This document shows, piece by piece, positions 24,945 through 35,500 of a DNA stretch of 38,130 nt. This DNA comes from SZUA-265 sp966249405 (lineage in GTDB: Bacteria > Myxococcota_A > Polyangia > Polyangiales > Polyangiaceae): contig CBINDO010000046.1 of NCBI GenBank assembly GCA_966249405.1, positions 1 through 38,130 of the forward strand, read 5' to 3'. The translations under genes and the position numbers were made by a program. A model generated the notes under the pieces. That model was not told the origin of the DNA. It saw only the letters and a list, made by a program, of their open reading frames with translations, and ran no database searches. Position 1 is the first letter of the stretch; every line of letters starts with the position of its first letter.

Positions 24945-25275
24945 CTCCGGCAGCTTCCGTTGCCTTCTTGGCCTGACGTAGGGCAGCCACGGCTTGCTTC
25001 ATCGACGATACCATCTGCGGGTAGACCGCGTCGTTACCGGCAGAGCTGCACACGCCGCTGCCATCCCCGAACAACAAGCTCTTCAATGCGCCGCGCCGGC
25101 CGCCGCTCGAACTCGACTGGTCGGAGAAGGTCAACTTGTTCTCCTTCCACAACGCGCAGTCCTCCGCCCCCAGGTCTTTACACATGCGCTCGTCGAGGTC
25201 GGCGCAGACGTCGCAGCCGGCGACGATGCCAAGGAGGAGCAGGGTTGCACTCGAACGTAGTAACTTCGTAATCAT
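24922..25275 (-). CDS. Small lipoprotein, C-terminus within a repeat element
   Basis: A 117-residue protein with a clear lipobox (LLLLGIVAGC). The mature part has a few cysteines (CDVCADLDERMCKDLG.. EDCALW, GVCSSAG) and a helical Lys/Ala-rich C-terminus. The last residues KSGSQN and the stop are coded by the end of a dispersed repeat element, so the original gene may have ended differently. No family was recognised. Confidence 0.72.
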   Translation of the reverse strand: MITKLLRSSATLLLLGIVAGCDVCADLDERMCKDLGAEDCALWKENKLTFSDQSSSSGGRRGALKSLLFGDGSGVCSSAGNDAVYPQMVSSMKQAVAALRQAKKATEAAGAKSGSQN

Positions 25276-26075
25276 GTATCTCGGGGTTCCTTCCAGACTC
25301 GGTTGCGACGCCTCGGCCCGAGCTCTCCTCGAGACGAGCGAACCCGGGCTGGGGGTTGGGGTTGCGGCCCTCGATTACCGGATCTGAACGATGAACGAAA
25401 GGCACAAAGTCCGCGTCCCACGGAGAGCCCTGCTCGGCGGTGAAAAAGTGCGATCTCGGCTCGCAGCCCCTGCCCCAGTCGACTCGCATCCCCTAGCTTC
25501 GCTCGCTGCCCGCTGCGAGCGGAGCTGGCGGACGGTGCTCTCCTTCCGCTATCTCAGGTCGCACGCTCAGGGCTCTCGATCAAGGCTCACGCTCGAGCGG
25601 CACGCGCCGGGCCGCTGGCGCGAGGGAGCTCGCATTACGGGCGAAAAGATTCGCGGCCAACGGGGTGGCGCGTGCAAGCCTTGCGCGCATCGTTAACCCT
25701 CAACACACCGTGCGCCGTCCGAGAGGAACCGCGCGAGCCATCTCGTACCAGTGAGACACGACCCGGCGCGTTCCCAGACCCACTTCGGGCGCGCGGCGTG
25801 AAGGCCCACTGACTAGGCATCCGCAACAACGGGCCCTTACTTGGTTAGCGGTGAATTTACAACAGAGATCGTCAGCGTCCGCAAAGTCGCCCTGTGCTGG
25901 ATTATCACCGTGACCGCGGGAATTTGCGCGCCACAGATCAACGTCCGCCAAATAACTACGCAGTGCGCAATCATTGTGCGGGTCTCATGGCACTGAACCG
26001 TGGATAGTCGATCTCCCTAAACGCGTCATCGCGCTCGAACCACTGACAAGGCTCACGCGCCACGCCTGGAATACG
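25276..26075. other. Long intergenic region before the CFA-family methyltransferase
   Basis: 800 bases. The open frame at 25391-25696 is short and looks like random Arg-rich sequence, so it is not called. No RNA gene, repeat or clear promoter was recognised. It must hold the promoters of the divergent lipoprotein and methyltransferase genes. Confidence 0.45.
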
Positions 26076-27542
26076 ATGAGCCAACTCGCACATACATCTG
26101 CCCCGCAAACCGCAACCACCTCCAGCAGTCCACCCGCGTCTCAGCACAACGAACGTGGCCGGACTCACGGCATGCCCTTCATCTTCTGGCTCTTGGAGCA
26201 GAACGTGTGGCTGCTGTTGCTCGTCCCCACCGCCGTCGCTGCTGCCGTTTGGGGTATCACCAGAGCAAACTACCTCGTCATCGCAGCGACCTGGCTCGCC
26301 GTGCCGCTGTTGACCGTGGTGTTCCCCCTACTGTTTCTCGTGTGGCGCTCGCACGCGCACGACGCCGGCGCCACGGACTGGTCGCCGTTCATCCGTTGGA
26401 AGAACGCTGCCGAGGCCGAAAAGTGGACAGGCAAGAAGATCCCGATGGAGATCGTGTACGAGGCTTACATGGCCGGACGCCTCGACTTCACGGGCGACCT
26501 CTACAGCACGTTGCTGCGCCGTAACCAACTGTTCCGGTTCTGCTTCACTTGGGGTGACGTCAAGTTCTACTTCAAGGAGTTTCTCCGCCAAAACGTCACG
26601 CACAGCGTCAAGTCGGACGAAGGGGACATTGCCCACGTCTACAACCGCGGCAACGACTTCTACAACTGGTTCTTGGGCGAGGGCATGACGTACACGAGCG
26701 GCATCTTCAACGATCCCGCCGAAACGTTGGAACAAGGACAGGAACGCAAACTGGAGACGGTGTGCCGTTACCTGCAGTTGCAGCCGGGCGACCGCCACTT
26801 GGACATCGGCTGCGGCTGGGGTCCACTCGTGACTTACGCCGCAAAAAATTACGGCACGACCAGCACGGGCATCACGTTGGCCCGAGAGCAGGCCGAGTGG
26901 GCCCGCGCTCGCGCAGAAAAAGCAGGCGTCTCGGACAAGGTCGAGCTCCTGGTCGACGACTACCGCAACCTACCCGCGCGCAAGTGGAACAAGATCTCGT
27001 GTCTCGAGATGGCCGAGCACGTCGGCATCAAGAACTTCCAGAAGTTTCTGCTCCAAGTTCGCAACATGCTCACCGACGACGGCATCTTCTACCTGCAGAT
27101 CGCCGGCTTGCGCCGCTCTTGGCAGTTCGAGGACTTGGTGTGGGGCCTGTTCATGGCCAAGTACATCTTCCCCGGTGCCGACGCGAGCTGCCCGCTGGGC
27201 TTCGTCGTCTCACAGGCGGAGCGCGCTGGCTTCGAGGTGCATCGCGTCGAGAACTGCGGCGTGCACTACGGCGTCACGATCAAGAAGTGGTACGAAAATT
27301 GGCAGAACAACCGCGAAGCCATCGTGTCCAAGTATGGCGAACGTTGGTTCCGCATGTGGATGATGTTCCTCGGTTGGTCGGTCATCATCGCCGGTCAAGG
27401 CAGCTCCACGGTGTTCATGATCACGCTGACCAAGAACACCAAGAACGACAAATCCACGATCGCCGGTGAAGACGCGGCAAACGCCCCGTTCAGTCGGACC
27501 GAGCGCTGGATCGGCCCCAACCCCGTCGCTACTCAGCAGTAA
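26076..27542 (+). CDS. CFA-family SAM methyltransferase resembling fungal sphingolipid C9-methyltransferase
   Basis: A 488-residue protein from ATG 26076. A TTG at 25974 and an ATG at 26172 also lie in frame. Two membrane helices occur at about residues 42-61 and 67-90. The C-terminal two-thirds is a cyclopropane-fatty-acid-synthase-type methyltransferase: YNRGNDFYNWFLGEGMTYTSG, SAM motif LDIGCGWG (about 243-250), EMAEHVGIKNF. The string LQIAGLRRSWQFEDLVWGLF and PGADASCPLGFVVSQAERAG closely match, as I recall, fungal sphingolipid C9-methyltransferases, which likewise combine two helices with this domain. CFA-type modification of fatty acyl chains is the conservative call; a sphingoid substrate is an inference. 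Confidence 0.85.
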   Translation: MSQLAHTSAPQTATTSSSPPASQHNERGRTHGMPFIFWLLEQNVWLLLLVPTAVAAAVWGITRANYLVIAATWLAVPLLTVVFPLLFLVWRSHAHDAGATDWSPFIRWKNAAEAEKWTGKKIPMEIVYEAYMAGRLDFTGDLYSTLLRRNQLFRFCFTWGDVKFYFKEFLRQNVTHSVKSDEGDIAHVYNRGNDFYNWFLGEGMTYTSGIFNDPAETLEQGQERKLETVCRYLQLQPGDRHLDIGCGWGPLVTYAAKNYGTTSTGITLAREQAEWARARAEKAGVSDKVELLVDDYRNLPARKWNKISCLEMAEHVGIKNFQKFLLQVRNMLTDDGIFYLQIAGLRRSWQFEDLVWGLFMAKYIFPGADASCPLGFVVSQAERAGFEVHRVENCGVHYGVTIKKWYENWQNNREAIVSKYGERWFRMWMMFLGWSVIIAGQGSSTVFMITLTKNTKNDKSTIAGEDAANAPFSRTERWIGPNPVATQQ

Positions 27543-27549
27543 CCGGCGA

Positions 27550-28992
27550 CTACAACTGCGCGTCGGGGCCAGCCGCGTAACTCGCGCTGATGCTCTGGGC
27601 GGACAACACGCCCTCGTAGATGCGGAACTCGAAGATCCTGCCGGTAAACGGCGGATCTTCGAGGACCTGCGAACGACCGAGCCAGTTGTTATGATCGTCG
27701 ATGAGCACGAGCGAGTACGCGAGCGCTCGGGAGGCGACCACGACACCATCGACGTAGAGTTGCATCTGACCCCCCGCGCCGTCCACGACGGCCACCACGT
27801 GCTGCATCGTCGCTCGCGTCAGCGGTGCAATACCGTTGAGCGTAACCGAACCCGTGTAATTGCCGCGGTACGCTAGGTGCACTGTTCCCGTGACGCCCCC
27901 CGAACGCGGCGAAAGGAACAAATGCGTGTCTTGCCCGCCCTGCAGCCCCTCGGGCGCCGAGCTGCTCCCGAAGTCGAAGACCCGCTGCCAGGCATGGACG
28001 GGTGCCTCGCTCGGCGCGTCCCAGATCAGCCACGTCTCGATCGTCACGGCATCGCGTCCGGAAATCAATCCGTTGGGCAAATCGATGTATTGCCCGCCGC
28101 CCATGAACGTCGCGGCGCCGCTCACGCCATCCAATGCGGCGCCGAAGAACGTGCCGTTGGCCCCACTCACCGAGTCGACGACGACCGTGCCGCTTTGCTC
28201 GAAAGAATAACGGTGCCTGAGCACGGCACTGCCCGTCGCTTGCTCGGAGCTCGTTTCATCCCGCGTATGCGCGCCGGCGTCGTCGAAGGTACGATCGTGA
28301 TTCGACCCACCCGCGCCCGCGTCCGAGACGTCGAGCGCGGACGTCGCGTCGGGGTGCGTTGCCGTTGCTGCGCCCGCGTCGGCTGACGTGTCCGTCGACG
28401 ACGAATGCCCGGTGCCCGCGCCTTGACCCGTGCTCGCGTGGACGTCACTCGTCTCACCGCTTTCGGCCCCGCTCGTCCGCGACTGGCCCGTCGACGCCAT
28501 TTCGCCGGACACTCCCGCGGTATCGGAAGAGTGTGGCTCCTCCACCACGGTGAGACCCGCGCGCAGCGAGGTCACGACGCCCGACGGCGCGACGACGGTT
28601 ACGTCATGAGGGCCCAAGGCGAGCGTACCCGGCACGAGCACGGTGAGCGTGCCTCTGTCTGCCCACTTTACTGCCTGTGGCTCGAGCTCGAGCGGACCGA
28701 TGCGGACGTCCCACCGCGTGTCGCACAACTCCGACTCGGGGCTGTCCAAGTCCACGCGCAGTGCGTTTCCGAAGTTGCGTCCGTGCACCGCGATCACCGT
28801 GACCTCTCCGCGTTCGAGGATGCTCGGCGAGACACTCGTGAGCTGCGGCTCCCCTGCCCCTCGACACGCCGAAATCCCGGCGGCGAAGAGCCCAGTGCTC
28901 GCCAGCGACCACGACCAGCGACACGCTCGAGAGAGCCACGTGATTCGGTGACACACTTCGCTCGTCTCTGAGGCTCGGCGCCGGCTTGGCAT
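27550..28992 (-). CDS. Lipoprotein with IPT/TIG and LamG-like domains
   Basis: Start at ATG 28992; an upstream ATG at 29070 would place residues before the signal peptide. Lipoprotein-like N-terminus (LASTGLFAAGISAC). Next comes an IPT/TIG-type immunoglobulin-like domain, about residues 50-150 (PQLTSVSPSILERGEVTVIAVHGRNFG.. LGPHDVTVVAPSG), then a Ser/Thr/Ala/Asp linker of about 95 residues. The last 225 residues form a concanavalin A/LamG-like domain (LRHRYSFEQSGTVVVDSVSG.. VTIETWLIWD.. QLYVDGVVVASR.. GRIFEFRIYEGVLS). Such combinations are usual in surface adhesins or glycan-binding proteins. It converges with the methyltransferase gene, 7 bases apart. Confidence 0.82.
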   Translation of the reverse strand: MPSRRRASETSEVCHRITWLSRACRWSWSLASTGLFAAGISACRGAGEPQLTSVSPSILERGEVTVIAVHGRNFGNALRVDLDSPESELCDTRWDVRIGPLELEPQAVKWADRGTLTVLVPGTLALGPHDVTVVAPSGVVTSLRAGLTVVEEPHSSDTAGVSGEMASTGQSRTSGAESGETSDVHASTGQGAGTGHSSSTDTSADAGAATATHPDATSALDVSDAGAGGSNHDRTFDDAGAHTRDETSSEQATGSAVLRHRYSFEQSGTVVVDSVSGANGTFFGAALDGVSGAATFMGGGQYIDLPNGLISGRDAVTIETWLIWDAPSEAPVHAWQRVFDFGSSSAPEGLQGGQDTHLFLSPRSGGVTGTVHLAYRGNYTGSVTLNGIAPLTRATMQHVVAVVDGAGGQMQLYVDGVVVASRALAYSLVLIDDHNNWLGRSQVLEDPPFTGRIFEFRIYEGVLSAQSISASYAAGPDAQL

Positions 28993-29523
28993 CTGAGTAT
29001 CACGTAACGCAACCTCTCGTAGCGCGGGCGGTAAACTAGCCCTCGGTGACACCGAGCCGCCAAAGCGCACGCGAGCTCGTCACGAATCGAGACGCCACGT
29101 GTGGAAAGCGTGCCGAAAGCGAGCAACGACGCGACCCCGGTATCGGTGAATCAGAGATGACGCGGCTGGGCCGTATACCCTCGCTCTGCACACCTCGGGC
29201 CCAATGTAGGACGCACAACGGCGCGAAATCGCACCTTTCGCCAGCGAACCTCGGCAGCGAAAGCCCACCGCAGGCCGAGTTCATCCGGACCGCGCCTACG
29301 TCGCGAGGTGCCTGCGCGGGTTCGCTAGCCTTCCGTCCCGCAGCCCCGTTCACCCCCAGGCCACATGAACGCTCGCCGGCCCGCGCCGCGGCAGAAAGCT
29401 CTAGGGGGCGTTCGCCAAAGCGCAAGGCCGAGGGCGCGAATTCGCCTTGCCCGGGCGCGCATACCGCGTGGACCCTCAAGAGTTATCGCGTTGGTCCGTT
29501 TGCGAGGTATTCGAGAGCAAAGT
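28993..29523. other. Intergenic region containing family 2 repeat copy 3
   Basis: 531 bases between divergent genes. It holds repeat copy 3 (29285-29346). No other element was recognised. An in-frame ATG at 29365 for the giant kinase is not favoured, because its coding features start after 29524. Confidence 0.5.
29285..29346 (+). repeat. Dispersed repeat family 2, copy 3
   Basis: Contains CCGGACCGCGCC, the core GTCGCGAGGTGCCTGCGCGG followed by GTTCGCT, and GCAGCCC at the conserved 15-base distance. It is most similar to copy 2. It lies upstream of the giant kinase gene. Confidence 0.8.
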
Positions 29524-32500
29524 ATGCCGAGCACCAACAACGCAGCAGCAACCTACGTGAACTTGGAACCTTTGGCGGAGACCGCGCACGGACGGCTGTA
29601 TCGAGCGGAACGCAGCGCCGACGGCGCTCCGGTCGTGTTGAAGCAGCGTGCGGCCGGAGACGTCCCCTTTCAGCGGCAGAGCCTACGACGCGAGTTCGAA
29701 GCGCTGCAACGGGTGGCATCGCCGCTCGTCGTGAAAGGGTGGGAGGTGTGCGACATCGACGGCAAGCCAACACTCGTGTGTGAATACGTGGCGGGCGCAG
29801 ACTTGGGCCGCGCCAAGATGCCGCTTGCCTTGGGTGAATTGCTCCACGTCGCCCAGGAGGCGGCACGCGGGTTATCACTGCTCCACGAACGCGGCGTCGT
29901 GCACAACGACATCAAGCCGAGCAACTTGATCTACGATCGAGTGCGCCGCGCTCTGACCATCGTGGACTTCGACGTCGCGAGCGTCGAGCAAACCGGAGCC
30001 TCCGAACTCACCGGCGCCGAAGGATCGCTCCCCTACTTGCCACCGGAACGCACGGGGCGGATGAATCGCTTGCCCGATTACCGCGCGGACTTTTACTCCC
30101 TCGGCGTGACGCTGTTCGAGCTCGCGAGCGGTAAATTGCCCTTCGAGGCCAACGACGCTCTGGGCTGGGCGCATGCTCACTTGTCGAAGGCGCCGCCGTT
30201 GCTGAGTGAGGTAAACCCGGCGGTGCCGATGCCGGTCGTAGACCTGATCGCCAAGCTGCTCGCGAAGAACCCGGACCAGCGTTATCAAAGCGCTTTTGGT
30301 CTACTCGCAGACCTCACCCACTGCGCCAAGGCGTGGACGGAGACGCAGTCGATCCCGCCGTTCACTCTGGGCGCTTCCGACATTTCCCAGACGTTCAAAG
30401 TCAGTCGCGAACTCGTTGGTAGATCGGAAGAGCTCGCCGCCTGTCTGCGCGCGCTGCCGACGGCGACGGACCGCGCTCCTCGAGTGCTCATGCTCAGCGG
30501 CGCCGCTGGGATCGGCAAAACGAGCCTCGTCCGCGACTTCCTGCGCTCGGCCGACCAGGCAGGGGCCACGACGTTGTATGCCGCGTTCGAGCAGCACAAC
30601 CAAGGCCGCCCGTATTCGGCGCTGGTCAGTGCGCTCGAGGAGCTGGTGTCTCGGGTGTTGGCGCAGTCCGAGGCACATCTCGACGAAGTGCGACAGCGCC
30701 TGCACGACGCGCTCGGTGTGAACACCGCGGTGATAGCGGAGTTCGTGCCCCGATTGGTGCGCGTCTTGGGCGCATGCCCTGCATCCCCCGTGGTCAGCCC
30801 GACCGAAGCAAAACATCGACTGCAAGGCGTGGTGCGAGTCTTCTTGCGGGCATTCGTGGAGCCGGGTCGACCGTTGGTGCTCGCGCTCGACGACTGCCAA
30901 TGGCTCGACGCTTCCACCGCGGAGATGTTGAAGGAGCTGGTTGCGTCGGGTGAAGTCCCGCATCTACTCGTCGTGTTGTCGTATCGCGACGAGCTCGACG
31001 CGTTTCACCCGCTCATCGAACTCGCGGTGGCGTTGCGCGGTGAGGGTCCAGCTAGCTTGCGGGCTCCGGTCGGGGCTAGCCTACGTTCACCCGCGCCCAC
31101 GAGTATCGGAACGCAGCCGTCCTTGGCGCGAAGCCTGCACCTAGGACCGCTCCCCGCCGACGCAGTCAAGCAGTTGCTCGTCGCTTCGTTCCGGGCGACC
31201 GTCGAGGAGACCGACGATCTCGCCCACGTCTTGCACGAAAAAACGGACGGCAATCCGTACTTCATCAACGAGCTGCTCGAGACGTTGTCGGCCGAACGCG
31301 TGTTGTCTCTCGACGGCAACGTCGGCAAGTGGCGATGGGACATGAACCGCGCGCGAGCCCAACAGGTGTCTGCCAACGTCGCCGACTTGGTTTCGCAACG
31401 ATTGGAACGCCTCGGTCCTGCGGTACGCTCGGCCTTGGGCGCCGCTGCGTGTCTGGGCCTGCAGTTCAGTCTGGCTGAGGTCGCGCGCGTGAGCGGGCTG
31501 TCTCACGAAGCCGCAGGTGCGGCCCTCTGGCAAGCGGCCAGCGAACGCCTGGTGACGACTGGAGACGCATCGGACGACGGCGAAGTCTGGTTTGCGTTTC
31601 CTCACACGCGCGTGCTCGAGGCCGCCAACGCGAGCCTCGATTCCGACACCAAGGCGCAGTTGCATCGCCGAATCGGAGCCGAACTCGTGCGCCGCTGGAA
31701 GGAAGCGCCTACGGCGGTGCAATTGTTCGACGTGTTGCATCACGTAAACCTCGCCGAGCCGCTCATCACGGACGCGGAGGAGCTTACGCAGCTCATCCAT
31801 TTGAATCTCGAGGGCACGGCGCGCGCGCGGCGCACCGCGGCGTTCGACGTCGCGCGCGCATACGCCGACGTCGCAGTCCACGTGGCTGGCCGCTGCTCGG
31901 TGCCACGCGAGTTGGCCTTCGAGGTTCGTTTTCGCCAGGCCGAGGCAGCCTATCTCACCGGTGCGTTCGAGCTGGCCGACGCCTTTTGCGAGGGCTGCTT
32001 CGATTTCGCCGACACGCCACTGCTACGCGGTCAAGTGCACGCGCTCAAGGCCCGGGTGGCCGATCACCGAGCACACCTATTGGACGCGATCGCGGAGATA
32101 CGCTCCGGCCTACGGGCGCTGGGCGTCAGCCTCCCCGAGACGCACGCCGAGATCGACCGAGCCATCGGACCCGGGCTCGGCAAGATGATGGAGCACCTCT
32201 CGCGGATGCAGGTCGAAGATTTGGTGGATCTGCCGACTGCGAAGAGCCCCGAAACGGCCCTCGTCCTCGAACTCTTGATGCAGGTGGTGCCGCCTTCGAT
32301 CCAGACGTACCCGCCACTTTTCATCGTCGCCGAACTGATGATGTTCGATCTGGAAATGGAGCACGGCGTGACTGCCGTGTCGTGCAAGAACTTCGTCGAC
32401 TGCGGCATTCTGCAGGCGTCCATCCTCGGCAACCACGACACGGCGTACCGCCTCGGCCAAGTCGCCTTCAAGCTCCTCGAGCGCTTCAAACCAACGCCGT

Positions 32501-35500
32501 TGGAGGCTGCCGTCAACTTCGTGTTCGCGGGCTTCGTGTCTCACTGGAAAGCTCACTTCCGGGAGGCAGAGGCGGCGTACGAGACGGTCAAGCGGGTGGG
32601 AGTCGAGCTCGGCGACCTGCAACACGTCGCGTACGCGTATGCCCACCACACGCAGCGCTCGCTCTACGTCGGGCGGCCGCTGGACGCCTGCGCGCGCGAG
32701 CTCGACGAGGCGGTCAGCTTCCTCACCCGTGGTCACCACTCGGGGCCAGTGATCGGGACCACGGTGGCTGCGCGAGCGATCGCTCGGCTGCGTGCAGCCG
32801 AGGGCGACGAGGCGGCGATCGCCGAGGGCGACGCCGCAGCCACGGAGCAGGTGCTGGCATCGAAGAACGCGCAGTGGGGCTACTCGTACGGGCAAGGTCA
32901 GACGGCGGTCAGCTTCTTCCTGCGCGATTATCCGGCGGCGCGCCATTGGCAAGACTTCACCAAGCCGTTTGCGCTCGCCGCGGCGAGTTTGTTCTCGGTG
33001 CCGGACTACCACTTGTTCGATGCGTTGATCGAGCTCTGGAGCTTGAGAGAAGACGCTTCGCGTCATGACAACGTTCTGGCGCTGGTCGACGGCGCGCTCG
33101 CCACGCTCGCGGTTTGGGCCAAGGCCGCTCCCGAGAACTTCGGTCACAAGTACGAGCTGCTCGCGGCCGAACGCGCTCGCGCTGCGGGTGAGGCCCTGCA
33201 CGTAGTGCTCGATGGTTACCAGCGCGCGGTCGACGCGGCGGGTCACGACTTTCCCCATTTCCGCGCCCTCACACACGAGCTCGAGGCCGAGTCGTGGCTC
33301 GACCGCGGCGATGGGCGACGCGCCAAACCAGCCCTGGAGGAGGCTCACCGTCTGTACGGAGTGTGGGGCGCCTCGGCCAAGGTCCGCCAACTCGAGCGTC
33401 GCCACCCTTGGCTGAAGGCCGCGACCGCGCGCGACGAAGCGATGTTGCGCTCCGGCACCATGACGGCAACGACGACGTCGAACGATCTCGACGCCGGCTC
33501 GATTTTGAAAGCGACGCAGGCGATCTCGAAAGAGGTCGAAACCCACAAGTTGTTCGCCGCGCTGATGAGCACGTTGATCGAGAGCGCTGGCGCCGAGCGC
33601 GGCTGTCTGGTCCTCGAGAGTGACGTCGACCATCGACACTACGTGGAGGCGCGTGCAGACGTCGACGCGGACCACGACCTCGGTCAACCCGTGGCCCTCG
33701 ACCAAGCAGATGCGGTTTCTGCGAGTGTTGTGCGCTACGTGTTGCGCACGCGCGAGGCGGTGGCGCTCGACGACGCGGCCACTGGCGGGCCGTTCCAGAA
33801 CGATCCTTACATCCAAGACCATCGAGTGCGGTCCTTGTTGTGCGTCCCGATCGAGCGTCAAGGGCAAGTGCTCGGTGTCCTGTACCTCGAGAACAATCAG
33901 ACGACCCACGCGTTCACCCGGCAGCGAGTCGGGATCCTACAGGTGGTCGCGAGTCAGGCCGCGATCTCGATTTACAACGCGCAGCTGTATTCGAGTCTGG
34001 AGCGTCGCGTGAAGGAGCGCACCGCCGAACTCGCCCAAAAGAACCGCCAGATTGCCACGATGCTCGACAACATGGACCAAGGGGTCTTCACGATCGATGG
34101 CGACCTCGTGATCCAGCCAGGATACTCTCGCTACTTGGAGCGCGTGTTCGGCACGACGGACATCGTCGGCAAGCGCTGCATGCAGCTGTTGTTCCAAGGA
34201 GCCGCGGTTCGACCCGATGTCTTACAAGCCGCGGACGGCGCGCTGCAGTTCAGCTTCGGCGTCGATTCCTGGTTGGCGGCGGCCAATGCGCCGCACCTCA
34301 TCCGAGAGTTTCAGCGAGTTGGCCCGTCCGGTGAACGACAATACCTCGAGGTCGATTGGAACTTCATCTGCGACGAAGGAGACGTCGTGGAGAAGATCCT
34401 GGTAGTCGTGCGCGACGTCACACTCGTGCGACAACTGCAAAAAGCGGCTGCCGAGCGTGGACGCGAGGCCGACATCGTCACTCAGCTGATCGATACCGGC
34501 GTCGAGTCGTTCACTGAGTTCGCCAACGTCGCCCGCGATTTCCTAGCCCAGAACGAGTCCGCGGTGCGCGGCAACGAGGCACCTTCGCCCGACGTCCTAG
34601 CTCGCTCGTTCAGGAACCTGCATACGCTCAAGGGCAACGCGCGTCTCCTGGGCTACTCGCACTTGGTCGATGCGATTCACGACGCGGAAGAACGCTACGA
34701 CGTCTTACGCCGAGACCCAGACGCGGCGGTCGAGCCGGAGGTTTTGCTGGGCGGTCTCGAACACGTGAGACAGGCGGTCGAGCACTACGAGAACGTGTGT
34801 CACGGCAAGCTCTCCAAAGTTGGTCATAGCCATGATCGGCGCTTGGACGACGTGGTACGCGACATCGGTCGAATCGTGCACGAGGCCCAGGGCGCGGCCG
34901 ATACCAACGCCTTGGCAGACGTCGCTCGCGTCTTGCGGCGCCTCGAAGGCACCTCGCTCACCGAACTGGTGCTCGAGACCTCGCGCATCGTCCCCAGTTT
35001 GGCCCAAGAGCTCGGCAAAGCAACGCCGGTGGTTGCGTGCACGGGCGCAGCTCTAGTCCTCACGAAGGACTGGGCGAACACGGTACGCGACATCCTCGTC
35101 CAGTGTTTCCGCAACGCGCTTTTCCACGGTCTGGAGGCCGAGACGGTGCGTGTCGCCCAAGGTAGACCCGGCGCCGGGAAGATCACGCTCGACGCGCAGC
35201 TCACCGCCGATGGCTTCGAAATGCGGATCGGGGACGACGGCCGCGGTTTGGCGCTGGCCGCTCTGCGTGAACGCGCCAAGCGTGACGATCTCGGCGACGA
35301 ACGACTCGCGGAGATCATCTTCGAATCCGGCGTCTCCACCGCGCGCGAGGTAGGCCTGATTGCCGGTCGGGGCGTCGGTCTCGACATCGTACGCGCGCTG
35401 CTGCGCAACGGCGGCGGCGACGTAAACGTCCACTTCACGGCTCCCGAACGCGACGGCTTCCGCCCGTTCGAACTCGTGCTTCGCCTACCCAACGTCGCCG

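Noticed and set aside
25391..25696. Open frame of 101 residues before the CFA-like gene
   Set aside because: Arg/Ala-rich random composition and no start signal; not convincing as a gene.
32110..33909. Long open frame (599 residues) on the minus strand inside the giant kinase
   Set aside because: Shadow frame with Arg/His/Val-rich composition, no motif; the plus-strand frame carries the domains.
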